Shown: one piece after another, positions 12,129 to 23,615 of the stretch
Position numbering within the stretch: position 1 is the stretch's first letter
Layout of the letters: each line of letters begins with the position of its first letter
Source of the DNA: Tricholoma matsutake
Lineage: Eukaryota > Basidiomycota > Agaricomycetes > Agaricales > Tricholomataceae
Reading direction: 5' to 3'
NCBI GenBank assembly: GCA_026075535.2
Contig: AP026538.1
Span: 7,068,001-7,132,000, forward strand
DNA length: 64,000 nucleotides
Program-made: the position numbers and the translations under genes
Notes under the pieces: generated by a model
Databases searched by the model: none
What the model was told of the DNA's origin: nothing
The model's input: the letters and a program-made list of their open reading frames with translations, nothing else

Positions 12129-13123
12129 CTACACTACCACCGCTTTTCCCTCTTCATCTTCATCTCCCTCTCCCCCAACTTCGCCTGCATCTCCACCCTC
12201 ATCCTTCTCTTCACCCTCCTCACCCTCTTCTTCATCCTCACTCTCCTCCTCGTCATCAGCTCGCCTTTTCTCCAGATATCTCTGGAAGGCCTCCCAGTCA
12301 TCTCCGGATTTTCAGATCCCGCATCTTTCCTGCCGGGACTCTTGCACCGCCTGCTCCACCTCTTTGTCACCCTCGTTGCTCTCCTCCCTGGCACTTTCTT
12401 CCTCCACCCACTCTGGGTCCATAGCGTCCCGAATCTCCCCCATCAACTCCTGCACTGCAGTAGCCACCTCAGCAAACCCCTTCCTTATTAACTTCATCAT
12501 TTGTTGCATTAATTCCAGGTTTTCCCCAGTTGCCCCAGTTGTTCCCGCCAGTTTTGCCACAGGGGCTTCCTGCCCCTCCCACACTACCTCCTCGCACTTA
12601 TGTTTGATGCGCGTGCAGTTGTTGCACACGCGTCCCTTCACACCCATCTTGAAACAAGCGATCTTTTGATATTTGCATCTAGGCCACTTGTCAGTAAAAA
12701 GAGACTGAAAAGGGAAACAAGTACACACCTTTTGCAAGGCAATGTGGCCTGCACCCGCACCAGACCCTCCGACCCCTCCGACCCCACTCGCACCTTTGAC
12801 TTGGCAACTTTCTTTTTCTTTGGGGACTTGCTCCCCTCGGCCTCATCCTCCAAACCTGCGGCCGCAGCCACCTGCTTCTTCTCCGCTCATCTTGTGGCTG
12901 ATACCTCTTTTTTCCACGCCTCTGCCTGGCGCACCTCCTCAGCCTTTGCAGCCTCCTCTGCTGCCTGACGCGCCTCCTGCACCTGGCACTCCTCCTCCCT
13001 TGCCACTTCCTCCAGCTCCTTCATCTCCTGTTCCATCTGCTCCTTCATCGCCCACTCCCTCTGTTTGTGTTGGGCCCTCAACGCGGCCAACTTGATCTGC
13101 ATGGATACTGCTGGAGGGGACAT
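12129..13123 (-). pseudogene. Antisense accessory gene inside Gypsy-1: coiled coil, basic region, Cys cluster, acidic tail
   Basis: Two exons on the strand opposite to gag-pol, between pol (ends 12044) and the 3' LTR. Exon 1 starts at ATG 13123: a charged coiled-coil stretch rich in EEEA/KEE repeats, SPKKKKVAKSK, then PCKRC. A short intron lies near 12680-12730. Exon 2 carries further Cys residues (WPRCKYQKIACF, GRVCNNCTRIKHKC), a helical segment with repeated Met/Leu, and a Glu/Asp-rich tail ending at 12129. In-frame TGA codons (near 12893 and 12312) are best read as decayed CGA or CAA. A second copy of the gene is at 409-840, so it is a heritable part of this Gypsy family. Its function is unknown; the layout suggests a nuclear zinc-binding protein. 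Confidence 0.65.
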
Positions 13124-13247
13124 AATTGATAGTTGATGGGAGAAGGAAAGAACGTGAAAATTTTTTCAACCAATTACCGCATTCGGAAAATTCAACCAAC
13201 TTCCTCATTCAGACTCAAACCCTCACATGCCTCATAGGCTCAGCACT

Positions 13248-13260
13248 AAGGGGGAAATAC
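13248..13260 (+). other. Gypsy-1 polypurine tract
   Basis: AAGGGGGAAATAC directly precedes the 3' LTR at 13261 and would prime plus-strand synthesis. The same sequence, reversed, adjoins the LTR of Gypsy-L at 272-284. Confidence 0.7.
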
Positions 13261-13967
13261 TGTCAAGAACCATTCCTCGCCTGATCAGAACCCACATCCA
13301 TCCGACCCTTTCCCGCATGTCGAACATGACTTTTGCCTACGCCTCCCGATTTCATTCCCAGCTGCCTTGCACTGCCCACACTGCTGTGCACCAGGCCGCC
13401 TTGTACAGCATCCACGGCTGCCTTTCCAAGGCTGCCATCTCTATTGCAAATTTGACTATGGATTCCTGTGCGGCTCCTGCTAGATAATTTATCTATGCAG
13501 TTGAGACACTGCTGCAGTCTTCATTCCTGTTCTGCATTATTCTGGACTACAGTATTTAAGCTTAGTTAGTTTTGCCTTGTATTCCTCAGTTCATATATTG
13601 ACATAGACTCGACTTTACCCTGCCAATCTAAAACCTCCTTCTACTCCAACCCCTGTCCTCTAAGAGTCTGAACTCCATTTGACTCAACCTCTAGTCTCCC
13701 TCTGAAGTTCTAGTCTCATCTGAACTTAACCTAAGTCCCTTCATACTCCTCCCTGCATTTACCCACACTCTCCCACTCCTACCTCTAAACCCTCAACTTG
13801 AAATTAGGACACCAGACGAGGTGAAGGGTGCAGCTTCTTACAAGCTGAAGCCAAGTCCTTTCCATTTCCCCTCCCGCAGAATCCGCATCAACCCGACAAT
13901 CTCCCGCTATCATCACCCACAGTGTCCGGTCGGATTCCGAAGTGGCCTCTAGGATCAGTTCTTAACA
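13261..13967 (+). repeat. Gypsy-1 3' LTR
   Basis: 707 bp, same length and ends as the 5' LTR, followed by the GACCC duplication at 13968-13972. Confidence 0.93.
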
Positions 13968-16017
13968 GACCCAAAGGATTAGTCCTAGCCCATGTACTCT
14001 CAACTTCTTCACCACAAGTATGCCCAACTCCATCCTGAAAGCCAAGTCCAAAATCTGCCTGACAATCAGGACCATGAGCATTGATATGCCAACTAGGGAC
14101 TCCAAACTTGATAATAGTTCCTTTACTCAGCTGCAGCTCTGGTGAAAACTTGGACATCCGTTGGTCAAATTTTTTGGAGTATTGGCATCCAATATCATAA
14201 GTCAAAACAATGTGGGAAAAGGCTTCTCCCTTGATTGACGATAAGATTACATAGTCAATATTGCAGAATCTATTGGACAATCAACATCTATTCAACAAAT
14301 AATAATTATAGTGCACTATACCGTTCTCCTTTTTGCAGATCGCCAACTCCATTTCTGTGAATAAGACCATGGTGGGGACAAATAACAAGTATAACACCAG
14401 TAACCTTATATCCTGGTGTAGAACGAATAGCTGCCCGCACCAATGCATCATGCTCTGACTGACATGTGTTAATCTTGGCAGATATTAGATCCACTATAAA
14501 ACTGGCATCACACACACATACCTCTGGCTGGTCAATAAAGTTTCTGATAAATGCTTGATAGTCTTCTTCCTCAACAAAATATGCCCACCCAGGAGCAAGT
14601 TCTGGATCATTTATTCCATGCTCCTTCAATCGCAGTTTAAAGTTTCCATCAACTGCCAGAAATTGTGTATACAAATATCTACAAGTCATATATTAGGGCT
14701 GAATCACCATTGAGAATAGTGCTGGATCTGCAACATTCCAATTATCAGGTAGGTTTTGTCCAGGATGGGGGCAGGAAGGACATTCGATAGCCAGTTCACC
14801 ATGTGAAGTTGACAAGGCACCTTCAGAACAATGTCCACGGCCTGATCGTTTGAGCATTAGAAGATGGCACCATATGCAAATAGCCTGTTGGAACTCAGAT
14901 AGGCGATTCTAAAAAGGAACTTACAATAAGCATGGCATAATCATCATTAGGAAAATCAAAACCGACAGGAGTTTGCTTAAGCTCAAGACTATCTGTGAGG
15001 CGAAGGACTGTGTGGCAAAAGTCATATGCATTTACTTTGCCTTGTAGAGTCAACTCATGGTAGAAATTGAGACAGCGAAAGGTAAAGGCATTTTGGGGCC
15101 GATTAAATGTTGCTGGAAACCACCCTGCTCATAAAAGCTGTATATGATGAGGGACAATTCCATTTTGGCGGCAGTCACAGAAGTCCACTGCAACACAATG
15201 AACACCAGACAGATCTGTTACAGTGAATGCAGGAGGCCCAGATATTGGCAAAATGCATTTGGCACCATCATGCCCCAGTTGGATGCGAAGTCCTGCTTCA
15301 TGAAGAGAAGACCTGCAAAAATAGAATCCATTCCATTGCTAGGTTTTATCAGTATTGAAAAATCGATAATGGTAATAACTATATTTACCTCAATCCGATG
15401 TAGAGGGTGTGAAGCATGGGCAGCAAGCAAACAACCTCTGCATTGCAGTAAACCACCATCAATACAATCTAGACATTTCCAGCTGGCATCAGTTTGTTGT
15501 TGACAACTAAAACAAGTGTCATGGCCTAAATGGCTAGCCAGACCACCATGCCGAAGCAGCTCAAGTAAACAGGCTTGACGATATGAAAGCCAATCTTGAA
15601 GTTTCGACTACAAATATAATTAAGTATGATGTCATTATAAAGCAATTGTACTCTTACTGTTGTTGTATTCTTTTTCTTGAGTTTAGGCTTTCCAGGAGAT
15701 ATATCGTCACTTTCTGCTGTTTGAATATCGGTAACCAATCCAGAAGTAGAATCCAAGGCTGCTGCTTCAGACAAGGGTGTAAAGCAATCATCAGGAGTGG
15801 GAGATGCAGATGGAGAATCTATGTCTTGTGTTTGATATCCACGATGACTACTAGCACTAGTTTGTAAAGTGACAATCCGATTTTTCTTTGATGTTGCTGC
15901 CCCCACTGTGGTTAAGCCAGAACTGGCAGTGGTAGGTGTACGAAAGACTGGTTTTGTTCATTTTGCAGTTGATCCAGCAGATGATACTGAGCTATCGTCT
16001 TTCCGCTTCGGTGGCAT
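13968..16017 (-). pseudogene. KDZ transposase, N-terminal and catalytic part (5' of the Gypsy-1 insertion)
   Basis: Reads from ATG 16017 downward in several exons. A Ser/Thr-rich, Lys-rich N-terminus is followed near 15500-15370 by a cysteine cluster of the CxC2 type (TCFSCQQQ, WKCLDCIDGG, LLQCRGC, then His pairs). The RNase H-like core has the first catalytic Asp in AVDGNFKLRLKEHG near 14630, then CPHHGLIHRNGVGDLQKGER near 14330, the second Asp in LTYDIGCQYSKKF near 14195, and the Glu in HTCGEEVESTWARTNP near 13990. At 13968 it runs into Gypsy-1 and resumes at 6258. An in-frame TGA 20 codons in (CGA expected) and others show decay. It would cut and join the ends of the host element. Confidence 0.87.
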
Positions 16018-16058
16018 GGTTGCAAAAGTAATGAGGTACACAAAAAAACAAAGACAAA

Positions 16059-17618
16059 CTAAACCGACTCAAAGCCCCCATCCAAGTTGCCCCCATCCAA
16101 GTTGCCCCCATCCGAGTCACCCCTCTTGTCACCCTCCTCAGGCTCTTCATCATCTGACACTATACTCTCTAACATCTCATCTAAAGCTGCCTGCTCCATA
16201 GCATATTTCTTCCAAAGCCCTGGAATCCAATTTGGAGTAACAATAGCAAGCCCAACCTGGTTGTATTGAGAAATGGCATCTGTCTCAGGAGGGTAATCTT
16301 GGAGGCTTGTACCATGAAAATGTGAGGGATCCCATGCAACGATTGTATCATTACCTCCTTTGGCCCAAATACCATACTTACAGTTGTAGAAGTGGCCACC
16401 CTGATCTTCTCTTAAAGTCCTTGATATCGTCCAGGCAGTAGCAAACTTATGTGGCTGATTGACCTCTTGATGAACAAACCTAGAAGAGAAACATTGTTAG
16501 TCAGGAGAAGCTGTAATATAACTGGTGGTAAATGCCTAGAATAATTTGCAGCCATTGCACCTGAAGGAGGAGCGAGCTCTGCCCATTCAAAATTGAATGA
16601 TTCTTCTCCAATTTCCAACTCTAACTCCCCTTTAACACTATTCTCCTCAAAGCCCCCAACAATCTTCTTGTTCATCCAATAAATCCCAGTCTCAGCAAGC
16701 CAAGTGAGGATATCATCTGATAAAGCATGGGCAGTCCTCTCATCGAGATGATCAATGAATTGATCGGATAGCTTCTTTGACTTGATATTTTTGACCCAAC
16801 CAATTGTAGGCTTGCTTCATGCTCCAGCAGAAACTCCAGTCTGAACAATGCTGCCTGGATCAGCAAGCTAAAAAAAGGCTGAATCAAGATAATGAATATT
16901 AGAACAAAATGCTTACTTGCATGCTCTTGCGATACTTTACATTATCTTTGATGATATCTTCCATGCAACAAAGAAGTGCTGGATGGCCAACAAAATTCCA
17001 AATGATAACCATCACCAGCTCCTGTGTTCTCTTATCGTAGACAATAACAGTATCCTGCTCTCCAAAATCCCCCTGAAGTTTCTTAGGATCAACAAAAAAT
17101 AAAGGATATTGCTTGTGCCTGGGATCGGGCTGCTTTCCTGTTTTGATGTACCCCTTCCATCTCTGCTCAATCGCCAAAGATTCCACCATCCAGTGGTATT
17201 TGGGTGGATAGGGGGTTTTGAGCTTGGAAACATATACAACTCAGATCTTGCCCAGAAAGGCCGACTTGTCATCATTGGTCCAATCCAAACTGATTGAGGT
17301 ACTGAATTGCCTCTTGCTGAATCGGTTCTGCAGGAAGTATTGCTGCCGCTGGTATAATGCACCACTGATGCGATGAAAGGGGGTATGGGACTGGTCATAG
17401 TTGCCAAACCAGGTGGTGAAGATGTCAAACAGCTGTGCAGGCTCCTTGCCCTCAAACCGATCAAAAGCACCAGGCAGGGATTTGCAAAGGTGGGCGATAA
17501 AGATTGCTTTTCTAGCAGGGGATGTCACAATTTCCAGAAGATCGAGAAGATCAGGATCTTCCTCTACAGTGGCAAAGATTGCAGATTGCTCAGCTTTTGC
17601 TTTCTGATTCCTGGACAT
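16059..17618 (-). pseudogene. KDZ-borne 2OG-Fe(II) dioxygenase-like gene
   Basis: Three exons: 17618-16917, 16867-16536 and 16479-16059. Introns are 49-56 nt; the second starts GC instead of GT. The C-terminal half has the double-stranded beta-helix signature: FVHQEVNQPHKFATAW (H-x-E iron ligands), DQGGHFYNCKYGIW, and IVAWDPSHFHGTSLQDY with the distal iron-binding His. A likely 2OG-binding residue follows. The extreme C-terminus has short Gly-Asp-Gly repeats (NLDGGNLDGG). The N-terminal half matches nothing I recognise. TGA stops at about 17250 and in exon 2 (about 16810) replace likely Arg codons. The stop lies 41 bp before the KDZ start, on the same strand. It may belong to or near the TET/JBP group linked to KDZ elements in basidiomycetes; the exact family and substrate are uncertain. 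Confidence 0.65.
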
Positions 17619-18577
17619 TGTCGATCAGCAGGTAGGTTTGGCGATTAGATGTGGTGCAAGTGGTCGGCAATGATGTGGCTATGATGTGGCTATGATGTGG
17701 CTATGCATTGTGGCTGCCCTGTAACTGCCACGTCCATCTTGGCCTGTGAAGGCTGCAGCACCACTGTGTGCAGTCCAAGCAATTCCTCTGGACATTCAGG
17801 TTTCGCTCGCCCAGTGGTAGCTGTAGCTGTAGCATGTGCCAGATGGCTCATTACTAGCCAGGCAAGTCATCGAGGGCCCCTTTTGTGACTTATGTATCGC
17901 TGCCAACAATGGTGGCTAGTCCCGCTGCAAAACCTCCTCAAATGACAACTTTGACAATGACTAGCACACAGACAACTACTATGACATCGATGGCATGCCC
18001 CTGTCCCCCCTGTTCCATACCCCTAACCATCCTGTTTCACTGCCAAATCGTCATCGGTCGACGATGACATGTCGATGGTGGCATGTCAACAGTGACATTT
18101 TGCTCAGTGGTACAGGACTGCAAACCCCAGCGACAACCCACACCTCCTCCCAGATGACCTTTCTAACCACCTGGTCCCGCTGCCGCATTGTCATTGTCGT
18201 CAATGACATGCCGACAACTTTTTTTTTTGTCGATGGTGACATGTCCACCGACAGTACAGGCCTGAAAACCCCAGCAACAACCCACACCTCTCCTCCCAGA
18301 CAACCTTTCTAACCACCCAGTCCCACTGCCACATCATCATCATCGATGATGATGTGTCAATGGTAGTATGTCGACGGTGACATGTCGATCTACAGTACAG
18401 ACTTATCTATAACGAGTTCTGCAAACACTTATGTCCCATAAGATCTTTCATGCCTATATGTACTGTCAATGTAGTACTATACAGATGGTTAATCTATTTA
18501 GAATATATTTTAATTGTGAAACCACCACTTCAGCTGGACCAACGATGCTGGGGACTTATCTATGCCGAGTTCTGTGA
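17619..18577. repeat. Intergenic region of the KDZ element with tandem repeats
   Basis: No gene seen. It lies between two divergent genes, so it should hold their promoters. A short triplicated unit (ATGTGGCTATG) is at about 17670-17705. About 2.5 copies of a 144-bp unit (GTACAGG.CTG.AAACCCCAG) are at 18005-18400. From 18402 a further unit of about 145 bp (CTTATCTAT..CGAGTTCTG) is duplicated; its second copy is interrupted by LINE B and resumes at 23643. Confidence 0.7.
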
Positions 18578-19125
18578 ACACTTATGTCCCATTTTTTTTT
18601 TTTTGGGTCAAAAGTTTATAACGCGGCGCCCAAATGCAGTCCACGGCAGAGACATACAAACGAAGTACATTATGCCCAATCCAAGTCCTCCTCCTGCTGA
18701 TCTTTGGACCAACCACCTAGATAACTGCGATGACCACTAAGAAGGCCCCCTTTATCGAGTAAACGGACTCACCAGTGGTGGCATACCGACAACCCAGACT
18801 TGACGATGTGTCCCTCGAGACTCCATGGGTATGTATGCAAGATTTAGGGGAAACTGCTGCCCTGACATGAGCTTCTCAGCTCAGAAAGGAGGGCATAGTC
18901 AGCATGGAAGCTGTAATGCACGACTGACAGTGGATCTGAAAGCACTCAGGCGCCTCCCCAAACCAGTAACTGGGTTTGTGTCCCCCCTCCCTGACAGTCG
19001 CTCCTGAACACAGGTGGGCCCCGTTTATGAGGGTTAACGGACTCGTCTGGTGCCCTACAGCCACCCTGACATACCAATCACACTAGCCAGAACCAGACGA
19101 GGGTCATACGCCCTACACGCACAGC

Positions 19126-20286
19126 CTATCCTGGATCCCACGCTAGCGGGGTGAACGACCCAAGTTCTGGGTTATAGTCCAAAAATTCATAAAAGCCTTC
19201 GACAGAGTCTGGGCTTGCACAAGTTTCTTTGCAATCCACTGCAGGGCAGACACATAATATGTGATCCCAAGTTTGGATCTCAGGACCAAGGCACCAGCAT
19301 TGGTACTCCCCATCAAGGGAGAAATGATGACAATACTCCCCTATGGGAGCATGGCCAGTGACCATATGGGTGAGTCGAGAAGTGCCAGTCGTGCTGGTTC
19401 TCAATACTTTTAGCCAAGGCCCACCTTTGTGAGTCAAGGGTACTACAGGTTTTCCTCTGACCCCTTTCAGGTGAAGGAAATACTGACCACAATATGCAGG
19501 TTCTGCGAACCGCGTGTGCCAATCCTTACAGACTGCTTTTTCGATTTGGGTCTTCAGGTAGTCTAGAGATGTCCATGGGTGTCTGCCCATGGAGATCTTG
19601 GTAGATGTAGCTACATTGTGAGCCTTCTTGTGTACGTTCCACTCAAATTTTGAGGGGACATGCCAGAATGTAACGTTTCTTTCCTCGTTCCCAGCTAACC
19701 AAGGACGAAGGGATCGACAAGTGTCCAGAGCAAAGATTTGCCCAGAGCATGGTTTTGGGTCCACAAGGGACTCGATGCCCATTGTAGAGTCCAAAAAGAT
19801 CACCAACTTTTTGCATCCCTTGCTCGTTTTGAGGCCCTGAGCCCATCCTGCCCTGACAAGGTGGGTGAGGTAGATTCCTGCATCCTCTGTGGAATGCTGG
19901 GTGACTCCTCCAAATTGGTTTTGTTTGAAGGCATCATGTGCCACGCCATTGAACTGAAGCCACCTAGACAGCATCTTTTTGACTAGTTTGCCCAGAGTGT
20001 TCAGGAGTACAATGAGCCTGAATGACTTTGGGGTAGAATAGTTAGGTTTTCCTGGTTTCGGGATGATTACCGACAGAGACTCCTTGAAATGTGCAGGCCA
20101 ATGTCCTGCAGTGATGCATGCTTCAGCTATGTGGGTGATGAGACTCGCTACTTCAGGGTTGCTACACCAGTGTTTTAGGTGTGACCATGTGGCATGATCG
20201 GGACCTGGAGTGGAATGGGAGGAGCACGCCATGAGTGCTTCTCTCATTTCTGTGATGGAGAATGGGATCCAGGCCCTTTCAGGCAC
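19126..20286 (-). pseudogene. LINE B ORF2 C-terminal part with RT-RNase H deletion fusion
   Basis: The frame runs through the RT N-terminus (PGPDHATWSHLKHW, PGKPNYSTPKSF, GWAQGLKTS) and then jumps directly to the RNase H segment (KGCKKLVIFLDSTMGIESL). In LINEs C and D about 1.9 kb lies between these points, including YVDD and the first half of RNase H. The join is in frame, so a 386-residue open frame remains. The C-terminal end keeps a Cys/His region (CWCLGPEIQTWDHILCVCP). It cannot reverse-transcribe, so this copy was moved by proteins from another copy or was deleted after insertion. Confidence 0.85.
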
Positions 20287-20322
20287 AGGGTCCAGATCAT
20301 TTAAGATGTCCAGATCGACTAC

Positions 20323-21576
20323 TCAATCTGAAGCAGCGTTATATGATCCATCGAGGGCAGACCATAGAGAATCCAGATCATTGCAAGGGTTTCCCTGATA
20401 AGAGATTGCCTCGTAAGATGGGAGGTTGCATTGACGAGTCCAGGACACTAAGTCCCAGGGTTGTCTGTTGGTGGTAGCCACTTCGTGGATATGGTCTTCA
20501 AAGAAGTCACGCTTTGCATGTCGCATGACTTTACGATAATGCTTCCAGTCCTCTCCATCATGGGAGGCTCTGTATGCATTGAGTGCGCCTCTGCATTCAT
20601 CTGTCCACCATCCTTTGGATGACTTGCCTAGGCGTGATTCCTTGGAGTGGGTATCCCACTCTTTGGTTAAAATAGCTGATATTGCTGAGACAACCTCGTC
20701 TATTTCTGCCAATGTATTCCCTTGCCACTTAAGCCATGGGTTTAACGCAGAGGAGACAGTGTCCAGGTACAATGCCTCTTCCTCCGAGCCTTTTTTGATC
20801 GACCACTTGGTGACCGGGACCAAAGATCCCAGGCCAGGTAGCGTCAGTGTCAGGGGGGCATGGTCAGACATGCCCCTGGCTCTGGGAATTATCTCACAGT
20901 ATAACATAAATCTGAGATCCGTGGGAATGAACATCAGGTTGATCACCATGGGGTGAAAGCCCTGTTGTGGGGGAAAATGAGTGGGTCCCTCCTCAACTGG
21001 GAGGGCCCTCATTAGGCCTAGAGCCATTGCCGTTTCCACCAAGTGGTCAGCATGAATCGAGTGTTCAGGCCCCTGGGGATCCCAGGAGGCATGTCTCACG
21101 TTAAAGTCGCCGCACATGAAGTGGAGGTGAGGAATTAGCATGATGTTCTCATACAGGAACGTAATAGCCGAGTGCTGACTGTCAGAGTAGACGTTTGCAT
21201 ATAACATGACATCTTCTCCTATTCCCAGTGAGAACAACAGGATGTCACGGTTGTTGATCAGGTCTCGACAGAGGCCCGGTCTTAAATTAGCGATGCTGTT
21301 TGCAAAATAGACAGCGACGCATGGAGGGGTGTCAACCCCTGATGGATGTACTAACAGGCCCCAATTTGGGCTCATTGGTGCACCAATAACTTCTTCCCCT
21401 TCCCTGTTGTGGGCAGAGGGGGCATGTCTTATGAGTCTCCAGTGAGGCTCTTGATTGAAAAGCAAATTGTAATCATCTATAAAATCTGCCAGTAGCAAGT
21501 CCATGTACCCCCAGTTACGGTTTACATTTTGACTAAATACTCGCAAGCAAGGGACAGATCTAAGTCTGTCTCTCAT
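20323..21576 (-). pseudogene. LINE B ORF2 N-terminal part: APE-type endonuclease
   Basis: From ATG 21576: FSQNVNRNWGYMD, NQEPHW, CGDFNVRHASWD and MSDHAPLTLTLPG are the Asn, Glu, Asp and Asp-His boxes of an AP-endonuclease-like domain, all intact here. It would nick target DNA to prime reverse transcription. The frame ends at a TGA (about 20324) where LINE D has Gln. The ATG directly follows the ORF1 stop (TAAATG). Confidence 0.85.
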
Positions 21577-23615
21577 TTATGTTTGACCACCGTGTCCTGC
21601 GGGAGGGTAAGAAGGAGGGGAGCGAGACAGACATCTCAGACTCACCTCGTGGTAGTGTGCTAGGATCCACTCGCGATCGAAGTGATGATGCCAGAAGTTG
21701 CATTGACGATCATCAGATGTGTGATTTTTCCAGCAGTTTAGACACCTGGCTGGGTGAGGACATGCTACCCCCTCTGGGGTGGCTGGTACTGGAGGGTTCG
21801 CCCTAGCATTTCCCTTGCAACATCCCGCTAGAGCACGATGATGCTCCTTACGGTGGGGTCCTGCACAAATCGGGCATTTCGATTGTGGGGCTCTGCATGC
21901 TGGGGTGGGATGACCCCATTTCCAGCAGCGTTGGCATAGTGGCAAGCCAGGGTTTGCCCTGGCAGCTCTAACATAAGCGACATAGCAACCAAATTGGACG
22001 CCACACCCTATAAGAGCTTTCGCTTGTGCACCACTGACCAAGTCAGCGATGTTAAGGTATATGGTGCATGTATCCGACATCTTCAAATCCCGTACAACCC
22101 GTGGGGGGACCTGTAGCACCATGAGGTCAGAAATCCCTGACTTCCCCAGGTGAGCTATAACGACATCAGGCGTAGTGGCCTTGTCATTAGCAATGTATGG
22201 CACATCAACCAATTTAAGGTACGACGTGGATGTGGGTAGCACTGCATCAACTTGCAATGCAAAGGGGAACACCTTGTGGATGGCCTCCTTGAAGCATCGA
22301 AGGTCCTCCTCTGAGGCTACGACGTCAGTTGATACCAAAATATTTCTGGCATGTAAGGAAGCAGACTGGGCCACTAACTTGGAGTGGTGCAGACCGAGAG
22401 TGGTTCTAACCTGGTCTAGGAAGTCAGCAGGATTCGCTCCCTCCTTGAGGGGGGGGTGAACGTGTACTAGGACCTGTCGTCTCGACGGTCCGTGGACAGT
22501 GGGTGAAGGTTTTGCAACCTTAGGCCTGGATGGACTGACATGCTGCTGAATATCAGCCAGTTTGTCGGTAGGAAGTTCAGAGAATGTCGCACAAGGCCGT
22601 CCATGGATGTGTTAGGTGCTCATCCCCCAGGGAAATGAGCGACCTGAGCAAAGGTCCCCTTGCCCAAAGGCTTGGTCAACCAGTTCACAGGGGGAGGAGG
22701 TCCTCTACCCCATGACGAAGAAGTGCCCCCTGTTGGGGGTTTAGGAAGAGGTCGAGCCCCCTTAGGGCCTCGAGACCTCGCAGATTTGTGAGGGGGGGGG
22801 CATTTCCCATCCCATCCCTCCAGGTAATCTGTCCTTGGGACATCGTGAGGGTCGTTGGTGACCGTGCCCAACCTAGGTCATCCACTTCCACCAGCTGCCT
22901 TGTTGATTGCTTGTCGGAGGGTGGTGTTCCCTGGGTTGCGGTCCATGCCCATTGCGACTGCTGCTGCAAGCACTGCGCAGAGCTGTTCAGCGATGATCTG
23001 CCGTTCCTCAGCAGTTGGTCGTTTGGATCCTGTCCTCCCTAGGATGGTTCTGAATCTGACAGCATATTCCCCCAAATCATTTGCAAAGGTGGATGGACCA
23101 GCCCAATCGTCGTCCACATTGCTTGCCATCTCTGTGTCCTGTATCGCAGGATCGGGGTTGGATGTAACCACGTCATCAGCCCACTGTGAAGCAGGTGTGG
23201 AAGGGGTGGTAGGAGGTGCAGGGGACGAAGTAGCCCACCTGGGAGATAACACTAGCACACTGAATCACTGTGCTCATGGGGTAATGATTCCCGCCCCATA
23301 GGGGGAGGGGGTTGGAGAACCTCTTTGGGTCCTGTGTGGGCCCACTGAGGGAACATTCTGTGTGGACCTGCAGCTCAAAGAGAGCCACAGAGAATCAATT
23401 GGGTCATCGCCAGGAGTTCTGGGCATACCGGATCTAGAAGGTCTCCCCTCATCCATCGCTGTGTCCGATCTCCTCCCTTTTTGTACAAAACTATCTGACA
23501 TGCGCTGGTAAGATGCTATATAGACCGGATCGCTTGGATCATTGATGGATTGAGCTACAGAGAATGAAAATGGTGTCGACGAAAATTTCGGTGGCTGTGC
23601 ACATCGCGGTAACAA
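21577..23615 (-). pseudogene. LINE B ORF1 (gag-like, zinc knuckles)
   Basis: Broken into several frames. The N-terminal part (23615-23274) is Ser/Pro-rich (SYQRMSDSFVQKGRRSD, PRTPGDDPIDSLW). The middle contains TAEERQIIAEQLCAVLAAA, probably helical. The C-terminal 265 residues (22374-21577) include CQRCWKWGHPTPAC, CPICAGPHRKEHH and CLNCWKNHTSDDRQC, three Cys/His knuckles. It is an RNA-binding protein of the LINE particle. It ends TAA at 21577-21579, immediately followed by the ORF2 ATG. Confidence 0.8.

Larger units (their letters stand above)
6259..13967 (+). mobile_element. Gypsy-1: Ty3/Gypsy chromovirus-like retrotransposon with both LTRs and TSD
   Basis: A 7709-bp element flanked by GACCC duplications. 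Each LTR is 707 bp (6259-6965, 13261-13967), starting TGTCAAGAACC and ending TTCTTAACA. The internal order is self-priming PBS, gag (7005-8375), protease-RT-RNase H-integrase-chromodomain (8376-12044), an antisense accessory gene (13123-12129) and a polypurine tract. Multiple TGA/TAG codons and catalytic Asp to Asn changes show it is dead. Domain order, chromodomain and self-priming place it with Tf1/sushi-like chromoviruses. Confidence 0.93.

Noticed and set aside
15144..16201. Plus-strand open frames across the KDZ N-terminal region
   Set aside because: Antisense shadows of the transposase and dioxygenase exons, without domains of their own.
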